A DNA stretch of 64,000 nt from Streptomyces syringium (GTDB lineage: Bacteria; Actinomycetota; Actinomycetes; Streptomycetales; Streptomycetaceae), in contig NZ_JAGIOH010000001.1 in the NCBI RefSeq assembly GCF_017876625.1, positions 4,981,501 through 5,045,500 of the forward strand, written 5' to 3'. A program made the translations under genes and the position numbers. The notes below the pieces were generated by a model. That model was not told where the DNA came from. It saw only the letters and a program-made list of their open reading frames with translations, and searched no databases. This document shows, piece after piece, positions 1 through 7,786 of the stretch; within the stretch, counting starts at the first letter, position 1, and every line of letters starts with the position of its first letter.

Positions 1-112
1 TCGCGCGATGCGGGATAATGGCCTGGAAGCAATGTGTTCGATGCCGGTGATGCGGAGCCCTGCCAGGGACCCGTCGGCTGACGATGAGCTGGTTTCAGGA
101 AGGGGAACGAGC

Positions 113-280
113 ATGGCGGCCATGAAGCCGCGGACGGGCGATGGCCCGCTCGAGGTGACCAAGGAGGGGCGGGGCATCGTCATGCGGGTTCCGCTCGAAG
201 GCGGCGGTCGTCTCGTCGTCGAGCTGACACCGGACGAGGCCGAGGCCCTCGGAGACGCCCTGAAGAAGGTCGTCGGCTGA
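113..280 (+). CDS. DUF3117 family protein
   Basis: A 55-residue protein matching the small DUF3117 family found throughout Actinobacteria; its function is not known. It has the family's conserved core: a basic start, MKPRTGDGPLEVTKEGRG, then a short hydrophobic strand region and an acidic DEAEAL segment. The ATG at 113 is preceded by a purine-rich AGGAAGGGG ribosome site about 7 nt upstream. The reading frame stays open for another 35 codons upstream, but that stretch lacks the family character and a ribosome site. It stands alone, with a strong hairpin just after the stop. No membrane segment or signal peptide. Confidence 0.88.
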   Translation: MAAMKPRTGDGPLEVTKEGRGIVMRVPLEGGGRLVVELTPDEAEALGDALKKVVG

Positions 281-299
281 CGCAGGCCCACGATTCTTT

Positions 300-340
300 C
301 CACTGCCCCGGCAGCCGGACCACCGGCACCGGGGCAGTGG
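300..340. terminator. Hairpin after DUF3117 gene
   Basis: Perfect 12-bp inverted repeat CCACTGCCCCGG / CCGGGGCAGTGG around a 17-nt loop, 20 nt after the DUF3117 stop. It lies between that gene and the 3' end of the convergent methyltransferase gene, so it may end transcription from both sides. No U-tract, as is usual in Streptomyces. Confidence 0.7.
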
Positions 341-414
341 CATGTCCGGAGCCCGGCACGTCAGGGCAGGACCCGCCCCGCCCTGCCGCGCCGCCGCCCC
401 CGTAGCTCAGCCGC

Positions 415-1050
415 TCAGCCGCGCCGCACCGCGCACAGCAGCCCGTCGCCGACCGGCAGCAGGGACGGCAGCAGCACGGTGGACTCCCGTACCGCCCGGA
501 GCAGTTCACGCAGCCGCTGGACCTCCGCGGGCTGCGCCGCGGAGTCCACGGTGCGGCCGTCGGCGAAGACGCCCTCGAAGCAGACGAGGCCGCCGGGCCG
601 CAGCAGGCGCAACGATTCGGCTAGGTAGTCGAGGCACTCCAGCCGGTCGCCGTCGCAGAAGACCAGGTCGTACCCGCCGTCGGCGAGGCGCGGCAGCACC
701 TCCAGCGCGCGGCCGGGGATGAAGCGCGCCCGGTTGCCGGCGAAGCCCGCCGCGCGGAACGCCTGCCGGGCGAACTGCTGGCTCTCGGGGTCGCTGTCCA
801 CCGTCGTCAGCACGCCGTCGGGCCGCATGCCGTGCAGGAGGTGGATGCCGGAGACCCCGGTGCCGGTGCCGATCTCGGCGACGGCCTTGGCATCCACCGC
901 CGCGGCGAGCAGGCGCAGCGCGGCGCCGGTGCCGGACGACACCGAGCGGAGACCTGCCTCACGGGCCCGGTCACGGGCCCAGCGCAACGCCTCGTCCTCG
1001 GCGACGAACGCATCGGCGAACGCCCAGCTCGTCTGCCGGTTGCCGGTAAT
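415..1050 (-). CDS. O-methyltransferase (class I, SAM-dependent)
   Basis: A 211-residue Rossmann-fold methyltransferase of the O-methyltransferase 3 (COMT-like) family, expected to move a methyl group from S-adenosylmethionine to an unknown small-molecule acceptor in the cytoplasm. Motif I is AEIGTGTGVSG (about residues 58-69); the acidic post-strand motif is DLVFCDGDR (about 128-136) and LLRPGG follows. The chosen start is unusual: an ATT codon with AGGAG six nucleotides upstream, directly before TGNRQTSWAF where family homology begins. In-frame GTG (1080) and ATG (1176) starts exist but have no ribosome site. The gene is divergent from sigE, an arrangement also known in mycobacteria. Residues upstream of the ATT would overlap the predicted sigE promoter. 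Confidence 0.85.
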   Translation of the reverse strand: MTGNRQTSWAFADAFVAEDEALRWARDRAREAGLRSVSSGTGAALRLLAAAVDAKAVAEIGTGTGVSGIHLLHGMRPDGVLTTVDSDPESQQFARQAFRAAGFAGNRARFIPGRALEVLPRLADGGYDLVFCDGDRLECLDYLAESLRLLRPGGLVCFEGVFADGRTVDSAAQPAEVQRLRELLRAVRESTVLLPSLLPVGDGLLCAVRRG

Positions 1051-1103
1051 GGCCCTCTCCTGTCCCCGTAGTCGACGCACCCGTGACTGTATCCGCTGAC
1101 CAC

Positions 1104-1131
1104 GGGAACCCGCAGATGGGACCGGGCGTTG
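1104..1131 (+). promoter_or_regulatory. ECF-type promoter before sigE
   Basis: GGGAACC (1104-1110) followed after 17 nt by GTTG (1128-1131). This matches the general GGAAC / (C)GTT pattern used by ECF sigma factors of the SigE/SigR kind. Its position between the divergent methyltransferase and sigE genes suggests that SigE transcribes its own operon. Inferred from sequence only. Confidence 0.6.
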
Positions 1132-1210
1132 GGAGGAGCAGAGGCAGTTGGCGGACCAAGACCAAAAGCAGGTCAAAAATACTTATCCGGAGCTAACGGG
1201 CGGGGTGGAT

Positions 1211-1987
1211 ATGGTAGGGGCTCTACTGGAGACCGCCAGAGCCGACAGGGGAGGTGCGGCTGCGGCCGGAGACCGTCGGAGAGCGCCGCGGCGCTTTCGC
1301 AGGTCCGCCGTCGAGCCGAAATCCGTGACCAACACTGCTGACAACCCCACCCGCACCGCAGACGCATCCACCGCGGCTTTCGCCACCGATGCGGATGCTC
1401 AGGCGTGGACCCCTCCCACCTGGGAGGAGATCGTCAGCACTCACAGCGGCCGGGTCTACCGTCTCGCCTACCGCCTGACCGGGAACCAGCACGATGCCGA
1501 GGACCTCACGCAGGAGGTCTTCGTCCGTGTCTTCCGTTCGCTGTCCACGTACACCCCGGGCACGTTCGAGGGCTGGCTGCACCGCATCACCACCAATCTC
1601 TTCCTCGACATGGTCCGGCGCCGTCAGCGCATCCGCTTCGACGCGCTGGGCGACGACGCCGCGGAGCGGCTGCCCAGCCGCGAGCCCTCCCCGCAGCAGC
1701 ACTTCAACGACACGCACTTCGACGCGGACGTCCAGCAGGCGCTGGACACCCTCGCCCCGGAGTTCCGCGCCGCGGTGGTCCTGTGCGACATCGAAGGACT
1801 GTCCTACGAGGAGATCGCCGCGACCCTCGGCGTGAAGCTCGGCACCGTGCGCAGCCGTATCCACCGCGGCCGCTCCCATCTGCGCAAGGCACTGCAGCAC
1901 CGCTCGCCCGCCGCCCGGGCCGAGCAGCGCGCGGTGGCGGGGGTGGCTCCCGGCGTTCCTTTGGGTAGGGAGGTCGGGATCGCGTGA
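1211..1987 (+). CDS. sigE: RNA polymerase sigma factor SigE (ECF family)
   Basis: ECF sigma factor with sigma-2 (about residues 72-140: RVYRLAYRLTG, DLTQEVFVRVFR, core binding and -10 recognition) and sigma-4 (about 174-230: LDTLAPEFRAAVVL, YEEIAATLGVKLGTVRSRIHRGR, -35 recognition). It directs RNA polymerase to envelope-stress genes. A 70-residue basic N-terminal extension precedes sigma-2, so the start is uncertain: ATG 1211 after GGGCGGGG is used here. TTG 1148 (behind GGAGG) and GTG 1325 are in-frame alternatives, and different starts could give different isoforms. The stop overlaps the anti-sigma gene by 4 nt (GTGA), implying translational coupling. Downstream htrA and tatB are its likely co-regulated partners. 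Confidence 0.9.
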   Translation: MVGALLETARADRGGAAAAGDRRRAPRRFRRSAVEPKSVTNTADNPTRTADASTAAFATDADAQAWTPPTWEEIVSTHSGRVYRLAYRLTGNQHDAEDLTQEVFVRVFRSLSTYTPGTFEGWLHRITTNLFLDMVRRRQRIRFDALGDDAAERLPSREPSPQQHFNDTHFDADVQQALDTLAPEFRAAVVLCDIEGLSYEEIAATLGVKLGTVRSRIHRGRSHLRKALQHRSPAARAEQRAVAGVAPGVPLGREVGIA

Positions 1988-2751
1988 CCGGTTCAGGCGG
2001 TCAGTCCCCCGCCGAGCACCATCTCGGCGACCGCCTCGCGGCCCTGGTCGACGGGGAGTTGGGACACGACTCTCGGGAGCGGGTGCTCGCGCACCTGGCG
2101 ACCTGCTGGACATGCAAAGCGGAAGCCGACGCTCAGCGCCGGCTCAAAAACGTGTTCGCCCAGGCGGCGCCCCCGCCGCTGTCCGACAGCCTGCTCGCGC
2201 GGCTCCAGGGCCTGCCGGCCACCGGGGGCGATGACGCGCAGGACGGACGGCAGGGCCCGGGCGGTCCGGGAAAAGGCGCCTTCGGCGTACGGGCGGAGGA
2301 GCTGGCTCTGCTCCCGGGCGTCGACCACCGGCCCCTTGAGCGCGGCTTCCGTACCCACGACGTGGAGCGCGGCAGCGTGCGCGGGCGCCGGTTCGCCTTC
2401 GCCGCGGCCGGTGCCGTGTCGCTCGCCGCGTTCGCCCTCGGCGGCTCCCAGCCGCTGGAGACGACCGTGGACAGCCCCCGGGCCCGTGCGGAGAACGCCC
2501 GGCGGGTCGCGAGCCCGCTCGCCATGGCCCCCGGCCGGGTCCGTGAGGACACCCGCCGGGAGCGGGGGATGGCCGCCGCCTCGCAGGACCGGCCCACCGC
2601 GATGAGCGCCCCCGTGGTGCCCACCTCGCTGAGCGTGGCCCTGCTGCGTCCCTCCGGGGCGCCGCTGCTGCCGCCGCTGATCCGCACCACGCTCGCCGTC
2701 CCGACGGCGCTCCCGTCCCCGCCCGCGGCAGGCTCCTCCACTTCGCACTGA
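1984..2751 (+). CDS. rseA: Zinc anti-sigma factor, RseA-like
   Basis: A 255-residue membrane anti-sigma factor. The N-terminus carries a ZAS/zf-HC2 motif HLATCWTC (H37, C41, C44, with H28 nearby), which would bind zinc and hold SigE inactive. A single membrane segment (about residues 136-155, FAFAAAGAVSLAAFALGG) divides a cytoplasmic N-terminal part from a Pro/Ala-rich outer part. The GTG start overlaps the sigE stop, and the pairing resembles mycobacterial sigE-rseA. Release of SigE by proteolysis or phosphorylation is inferred from relatives, not visible here. The gap to htrA is 106 nt, so htrA may be read through or have its own promoter. Confidence 0.85.
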   Translation: MTGSGGQSPAEHHLGDRLAALVDGELGHDSRERVLAHLATCWTCKAEADAQRRLKNVFAQAAPPPLSDSLLARLQGLPATGGDDAQDGRQGPGGPGKGAFGVRAEELALLPGVDHRPLERGFRTHDVERGSVRGRRFAFAAAGAVSLAAFALGGSQPLETTVDSPRARAENARRVASPLAMAPGRVREDTRRERGMAAASQDRPTAMSAPVVPTSLSVALLRPSGAPLLPPLIRTTLAVPTALPSPPAAGSSTSH

Positions 2752-2857
2752 CAGCCGAGGCCCTCTGCGCACAACCGGGCAGACCTGGTTGAATCCATAG
2801 TGGGCCGCGCATGCCTCGGGCGATGCCGCGCGCCCTCAGGCGAACCGTGGGGAGAAG

Positions 2858-4519
2858 ATGGACGAGGGGAAGGCGGGGGCTCTCGGGCCCAAGCCGCAGT
2901 GGTGGAGCCGTCCGCGCCGGGCGCAGGGCGGCCGGCCGGACGGAGCGGGCGAGCAGCCCGTACCCCCGGGGGCGGAGCCCTGTGCGGGCACCGAGGGCAC
3001 GCCCGCCGCCGGGACGCGGCCCGTGGCGCCGCCCCTGCCGCAGGACGCACCGCGGCAGGCGTACCCCGCGCACCCGGCCGGGCAGGCCCCCGCGGACGCG
3101 GCGGCCCCGCCCGTCACCGCCGCCCCCGGCCACGACGGCGCCCCGGCCCCCCTGCACGCCCCCGATCCGTACGGGACGCCCCCGTACGGCGGTCCGGGCC
3201 CCTGGGCCCCCGCGCCGCCCGTCCAGCGCCCGGTGACCCCGGCGCACGGCACCCAGCTGCCGCAGGCGGCCGTCACCCCTGCGCACGGCACTCCCTTCCC
3301 GGCCGCGGCGCCCCCGGCCGGGCCCCAGCCGGGTCCCTGGCAGTACGACCCCTGGGCACCCCGCCCGCACGGCGCTTCGGGCTCCCACACCGTCGAGGCG
3401 CCGGTGCGGCGGGCCCGGCGCGGCAGGCTCGTGGCGGGGGCCGCCCTGGTGGCCCTGGCCGCCGGCGGCGTCGGCGGCGCGATCGGTGCCCACCTGGAGC
3501 GGGACGGCGGCATCGGCGGGAACGTGACGCTGCCGCAGGCGTCCGCGGAGAAGGCGAGCCGCGCCCCCGGGAGCATCGCGGGCATCGCCGCCCGCGCGCT
3601 GCCCGGTGTGGTGACGATCCATGTGCGCGGCGGCGAGGACCAGGGCACCGGCACGGGCTTCGTGCTCGACAAGCGGGGTCACATCCTCACCAACAACCAC
3701 GTCGTGGAGCCCGCCGGGGCCGACGGCGCCATATCCGTGACCTTCAACGGCGGCCAGACCGCCAAGGCCACCGTCGTCGGCCGGGACAGCGGCTACGACC
3801 TGGCCGTCATCAAGGTCACCGGCGTCTCCGGGCTGACCCCGCTGCCCCTGGGCAATTCGGACTCCGTCCAGGTCGGCGACTCCGTCGTCGCCATCGGGGC
3901 GCCGTTCGACCTCGCGGGCACGGTCACCACCGGCATCATCAGCGCCAAGGAACGCCCGATCACCGCGGGCGGTGAGAAGCGCGACGGCAGCGACGTCAGC
4001 TATGTCGACGCGCTGCAGACCGATGCGCCCATAAATCCGGGCAATTCCGGCGGCCCCCTGGTGGACGCCCAGGCCCGCGTCATCGGCATCAACAGCGCCA
4101 TCCGCTCCGCCGGGAGCGAGGACGGCCCCGGCGGTGGCCAGGGCGGCAGCATCGGCCTGGGCTTCGCCATACCGATCAACCAGGCCAAGCGGGTCGCCGA
4201 AGAGCTGATCAACACCGGTAAGGCCACCCACCCGGTCATCGGCGTGACGCTCGACATGGAGTACACGGGCGACGGCGCGCGGGTGAACACCAAGGGCGCC
4301 AAGGGCCCCGCCGTGACCCCCGGCGGGCCGGGCGACAAGGCGGGCATCGAGCCCCGGGACGTGATCACCAAGGTGGACGGCGTTCCGGTGCACAGCGGCC
4401 AGGAGCTGATCGTCAAGATCCGCAGTCATCGCCCGGGCGACCGGCTCGGCCTGACCGTCGAGCGCGACGGCCGGGAGCGCACCGTGCGACTGACCCTGGG
4501 ATCGGCGGACGCGGGCTGA
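2858..4519 (+). CDS. htrA: HtrA/DegP-like membrane serine protease with PDZ domain
   Basis: A 553-residue S1C protease for envelope protein quality control. A Pro-rich cytoplasmic region (1-185) is followed by one membrane helix (about 189-212), a trypsin-like domain with catalytic His (TNNHVV, about 280), Asp (YDLAVI, about 314) and Ser (NPGNSGGPL, about 396), and a single PDZ domain (about 458-550). All three catalytic residues are present, so it should be active outside the membrane. It follows sigE-rseA on the same strand, which suggests SigE-dependent expression. Start ATG has GGGGAG just upstream. The long Pro/Gly/Ala N-terminus is typical of actinobacterial HtrA proteins. Confidence 0.92.
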   Translation: MDEGKAGALGPKPQWWSRPRRAQGGRPDGAGEQPVPPGAEPCAGTEGTPAAGTRPVAPPLPQDAPRQAYPAHPAGQAPADAAAPPVTAAPGHDGAPAPLHAPDPYGTPPYGGPGPWAPAPPVQRPVTPAHGTQLPQAAVTPAHGTPFPAAAPPAGPQPGPWQYDPWAPRPHGASGSHTVEAPVRRARRGRLVAGAALVALAAGGVGGAIGAHLERDGGIGGNVTLPQASAEKASRAPGSIAGIAARALPGVVTIHVRGGEDQGTGTGFVLDKRGHILTNNHVVEPAGADGAISVTFNGGQTAKATVVGRDSGYDLAVIKVTGVSGLTPLPLGNSDSVQVGDSVVAIGAPFDLAGTVTTGIISAKERPITAGGEKRDGSDVSYVDALQTDAPINPGNSGGPLVDAQARVIGINSAIRSAGSEDGPGGGQGGSIGLGFAIPINQAKRVAEELINTGKATHPVIGVTLDMEYTGDGARVNTKGAKGPAVTPGGPGDKAGIEPRDVITKVDGVPVHSGQELIVKIRSHRPGDRLGLTVERDGRERTVRLTLGSADAG

Positions 4520-4627
4520 CAGGCTTTGGCCCGATGTTGGTCCGGCTGTTCCCTCGGCCCACCCCGGGCCAGGTACCGTGATAGATGGCCTGGCCCGTCG
4601 GCCACTGACGCATCAAGGAGCTGCAAC

Positions 4628-5062
4628 GTGCTCGACATAGGATTCTTCGAGCTGGTCGCGCTCGCCGTGCTGGCGGTGCTCATCTTCGGCCCGGACAAGC
4701 TGCCCAAGGTCATCCAGGACGTGTCCCGCACCCTGCGCAAGATCCGGCAGTTCTCCGAGAGCGCCAAGGAGGACATCCGCTCCGAGCTGGGCCCGGAATT
4801 CAAGGACTTCGAGTTCGAGGACCTGAACCCCAAGACCTTCGTCCGCAAGCACGTCCTGGACAAGGACGAGCTGGGACTGAAGGAGATCCGCAGCGGCTTC
4901 GACTTCAAGTCGGAGATGGCCGAGGTCACGGACGCCGTGCACGGCCGCGAATCCACCCGGCCGGCCCCCTCCGCGGGCGCCCCGGGCACCCCGGACCTGC
5001 TGAAGAAGCAGGCCACGCGGGATGCCGGCACACCGCCGCCGTTCGATTCCGACGCCACCTGA
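4628..5062 (+). CDS. tatB: Sec-independent translocase subunit TatB
   Basis: A 144-residue TatB, the receptor subunit that passes folded twin-arginine substrates to TatA/TatC. The N-terminus is one membrane helix (about residues 4-21, FFELVALAVLAVLIFGPD) with the TatA/B signature FGPDKLP, then an amphipathic helix and a charged tail. Its length and the long acidic/basic tail favour TatB over TatA. GTG start behind AAGGAG, spacing about 7. No tatA or tatC in this window; in streptomycetes these lie elsewhere. Position after htrA matches the mycobacterial sigE locus. Confidence 0.92.
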   Translation: MLDIGFFELVALAVLAVLIFGPDKLPKVIQDVSRTLRKIRQFSESAKEDIRSELGPEFKDFEFEDLNPKTFVRKHVLDKDELGLKEIRSGFDFKSEMAEVTDAVHGRESTRPAPSAGAPGTPDLLKKQATRDAGTPPPFDSDAT

Positions 5063-5180
5063 GTCCGCGTATGCCGGGCGCCATTGACGGGGGTGGCTAT
5101 CCTCCCTGTGTTTGGGGTGAAGTCGTCCTTGAGGGGCGTGCTCGCCCGGGCCGGCAGGGCAACAAGGAGGCGCCACGCAG

Positions 5181-5888
5181 ATGGAGACGACGAGTCGGGT
5201 AGGGGCCCAGGGGGCCGGTACAACCGATGCGTCCGCCGTGGACACCGCGTCCGCGGTGCAGGAAGCGGCACAGGGCGGGACCGGTACCCGGCGGTCGGTC
5301 GACGGCTATCTGATGGCTTCGTTCCCGTGGTACGGCCTGGACGAGGCGTACACCGGGCGGCGCTGGCTGATGCAGGTGGGCGCCGCCGCCGACGGCACGG
5401 TGGAACACGGGGCGACGGGCCACGGCGAGGAGCCCTCACTGCGCGGCGAGCAGACCGGCGGCCACGGCTCCCGGCAGCGCTTCGCGGTCGTGGTGACCGT
5501 CGCGAGCCGCCCGCTGCGGCGCAGCGCCGACGGTACGGGCGTGCTGGAGGCCACCTCGGTCTCCTCGGCGGCCTGGCTCGCCGGCTCGGGGCTGCTGTCG
5601 TGCACGTGGCCCGCGCAGATGGAGCGGGCCCTGCGGCAGGACTGGCTGGACCAGCAGACGGCGCTGGCCTGGGAGCTCGCGGACCATCTGGACGACGCGT
5701 CCTGGTCGACGCTGTCGCTCCCGGTGGACGGTGTGCCGACCGCATTCCGCTACCGCGAGTCCGAGTACGGCTGGGTCCTCGCGGGATCCGCCGAAGGAGG
5801 GGTCCACCTGGGCGCGTACGGGCGCGGCATGAGCGCGTACGGCATGGGCTTCTCGGTGATCAAGGAGATCACCTCCTACGAGCACTGA
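5181..5888 (+). CDS. Conserved hypothetical protein
   Basis: A 235-residue soluble protein with no motif I recognise. The first 35 residues are low-complexity (Ala/Thr/Gly). The rest looks globular, with aromatic clusters (FPWYGLDEAYTG, RYRESEYGWVLAG, GAYGRGMSAYGMG) and no signal peptide or membrane helix. A very strong ribosome site (AAGGAGG) precedes ATG 5181. It sits between tatB and a bidirectional terminator. From memory similar proteins occur at the same place in other Streptomyces; I cannot assign a function. Confidence 0.75.
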   Translation: METTSRVGAQGAGTTDASAVDTASAVQEAAQGGTGTRRSVDGYLMASFPWYGLDEAYTGRRWLMQVGAAADGTVEHGATGHGEEPSLRGEQTGGHGSRQRFAVVVTVASRPLRRSADGTGVLEATSVSSAAWLAGSGLLSCTWPAQMERALRQDWLDQQTALAWELADHLDDASWSTLSLPVDGVPTAFRYRESEYGWVLAGSAEGGVHLGAYGRGMSAYGMGFSVIKEITSYEH

Positions 5889-5926
5889 CCGGCATCCGGG
5901 CATGAGTCCGGCATCCGGGCATGAGT
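5889..5926. repeat. 19-bp tandem duplication after a stop codon
   Basis: CCGGCATCCGGGCATGAGT occurs twice head-to-tail (5889-5907, 5908-5926), directly after the stop of the preceding gene and running into the terminator stem. Non-coding; probably a slippage duplication. Confidence 0.85.
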
Positions 5927-5959
5927 AAGGGGCGGCCTCCGAGGGAGGCCGCCCCTTAC
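5925..5959. terminator. Bidirectional terminator, mrp / 5181 gene
   Basis: Perfect 16-bp stem (arm GTAAGGGGCGGCCTCC) with a 3-nt loop between the 3' ends of the convergent 5181-5888 gene and mrp. The symmetry and tight loop make it a good terminator for both strands. Confidence 0.88.
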
Positions 5960-5978
5960 CGTCCGGCTCTGCGACCGG

Positions 5979-7139
5979 TCAGAACTTATTGCGCGGGGTG
6001 ATGCCCAGCGACATGCCCGACAGACCGCGCTGGCGGCCGCCCAGCTTGCCGGCGATGGCGCGCAGCGCGCTGCCCGCCGGGGACTCCGGGTCGGTCAGGA
6101 CGACGGGCCTGCCCTCGTCGCCGCCCTCGCGCAGCCGCACGTCGATCGGGATGGAACCCAGCACCGGCACGTTCGCGCCCGTGGTCCGGGTCAGCCCGTC
6201 GGCGACGCGCTGACCGCCGCCCGAACCGAACACGTCGACCATCTCGTCGCAGTGCGGGCAGGGCAGCCCGGACATGTTCTCCACGACGCCGACGATCTTC
6301 TGGTGGGTCTGCACGGCGATCGAACCGGCGCGCTCGGCGACCTCGGCGGCGGCCTGCTGAGGGGTCGTCACCACCAGGATCTCGGCGTTCGGCACGAGCT
6401 GCGCGACGGAGATCGCGATGTCGCCGGTGCCCGGCGGCAGGTCCAGCAGCAGGACGTCGAGATCGCCCCAGTAGACATCCGCGAGGAACTGCTGGAGCGC
6501 GCGGTGCAGCATCGGGCCGCGCCACACCACCGGGGCGTTGCCCGGGGTGAACATCCCGATCGAGATGACCTTCACGCCGTTCGCCGACGGCGGCATGATC
6601 ATGTTCTCGACCTGGGTGGGCTTGCCCTCGGCGCCCAGCATGCGCGGCACCGAGTGGCCGTAGATGTCCGCGTCGACGACGCCGACCTTCAGCCCGTCGG
6701 CCGCCATCGCCGCCGCCAGGTTGACCGTCACCGAGGACTTGCCGACGCCGCCCTTGCCGGAGGCGACAGCGTAGACACGGGTCAGCGAGCCGGGCTGGGC
6801 GAAGGGCACCTCGCGCTCGGCGGTGCCGCCGCGCAGCGCGGAGGCCAGCTCCTTGCGCTGCTCGTCGCTCATCACGTCCAGCTCGACGGTGACGCCCGTG
6901 ACGCCGGCGACGCCCGCGACCGCGTCCCGTACGTTCTTCGTGATCGTCTCGCGCATCGGGCAACCGGACACCGTCAGGTACACGACCACGGCGACCGTGC
7001 CGTCCGCGGCGATCCCGACGGATTTGACCATGCCCAGCTCGGTGATCGGCCGGTGGATCTCGGGGTCGTTCACCGTCGCGAGCGCGGCGCGGATCGCGTC
7101 CTCGCTCGGCGCGGAGCCCGGTGCAGTGTCGGTAGCCAT
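5979..7139 (-). CDS. mrp: Mrp/NBP35 family Fe-S cluster carrier ATPase
   Basis: A 386-residue P-loop ATPase that binds and passes on iron-sulfur clusters in the cytoplasm. An N-terminal MIP18/DUF59 domain (about 14-100, with SGCPMRE) is followed by a deviant Walker A GKGGVGKSS (about 129-137), the DLPPGTGD Walker B-like motif, and CPHC (about 292-295), which binds the bridging cluster in Mrp dimers. All key residues are intact. It lies 44 nt downstream of the DUF1003 gene on the same strand and is probably co-transcribed with it and the MgtE-like gene, as in mycobacteria. Confidence 0.93.
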   Translation of the reverse strand: MATDTAPGSAPSEDAIRAALATVNDPEIHRPITELGMVKSVGIAADGTVAVVVYLTVSGCPMRETITKNVRDAVAGVAGVTGVTVELDVMSDEQRKELASALRGGTAEREVPFAQPGSLTRVYAVASGKGGVGKSSVTVNLAAAMAADGLKVGVVDADIYGHSVPRMLGAEGKPTQVENMIMPPSANGVKVISIGMFTPGNAPVVWRGPMLHRALQQFLADVYWGDLDVLLLDLPPGTGDIAISVAQLVPNAEILVVTTPQQAAAEVAERAGSIAVQTHQKIVGVVENMSGLPCPHCDEMVDVFGSGGGQRVADGLTRTTGANVPVLGSIPIDVRLREGGDEGRPVVLTDPESPAGSALRAIAGKLGGRQRGLSGMSLGITPRNKF

Positions 7140-7183
7140 ACGGTCGATGGTACGGCGCCCGACCCGGGCCGCGGAAAGGGCTG

Positions 7184-7786
7184 TCAGCGGTCGCGTTCCT
7201 CACTCTCTTCCGGGAATATCCGCCGCTGTTCCAGTTCCTTCACCAGGTCCTGGAACTCCGAGCGGATCCAGTCCCGCGTGGCGACCTCGCCGAGCCCCAT
7301 CCGCAGCGCCGCGATCTCCCGCGTGAGGTACTCGGTGTCCGCGATGGACCGCTCGTTCTGCTTGCGGTCCTGCTCCAGATTGACCCGGTCCCGGTCGTCC
7401 TGCCGGTTCTGCGCCAGCAGGATCAGCGGCGCCGCGTACGAGGCCTGGAGCGACAGCATCAGGGTCAGGAAGATGAACGGGTACGTGTCCCACCGCAGAT
7501 GAGGGGGCGCGGATGTGTTCCACACCACCCACAGGATGATGACGATCGTCATCCACACGATGAAGCGGCCCGTGCCCAGGAACCGGGCGATCCGCTCCGA
7601 GGCGTGGCCGAAGGCCTCCGGGTCGTACGTCGGCAGCCAGCTGCGCCGCTTGACCCGGGGCTGGTCCAGCCGCACCCGCTGCGGGGCGGCGGACTGTGCC
7701 TTGGCCCGCTCCTTGGCCCGGTCCTTGGACTCGCCGCGCTCCCCGCGCGGGGTGAGCCCGAAGTCGCGGCCGCGGTCAGTGCCCAT
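7184..7786 (-). CDS. DUF1003 membrane protein
   Basis: A 200-residue inner-membrane protein of the DUF1003 family, function unknown. A basic N-terminal tail (1-65) precedes two membrane helices (about 72-91 and 101-126) joined by a short loop, then a charged, probably coiled-coil stretch (RDRVNLEQDRKQNERS, about 130-165). Its start codon lies inside the end of the upstream MgtE-like gene (11-nt overlap), so the two are translationally coupled. A similar pairing next to mrp is known in M. tuberculosis (Rv1231c/Rv1232c, recalled). Both products may act together at the membrane. Confidence 0.88.
   Translation of the reverse strand: MGTDRGRDFGLTPRGERGESKDRAKERAKAQSAAPQRVRLDQPRVKRRSWLPTYDPEAFGHASERIARFLGTGRFIVWMTIVIILWVVWNTSAPPHLRWDTYPFIFLTLMLSLQASYAAPLILLAQNRQDDRDRVNLEQDRKQNERSIADTEYLTREIAALRMGLGEVATRDWIRSEFQDLVKELEQRRIFPEESEERDR

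Noticed and set aside
2144..4429. 761-codon minus-strand frame
   Set aside because: Antisense to rseA/htrA; composition typical of a shadow frame.
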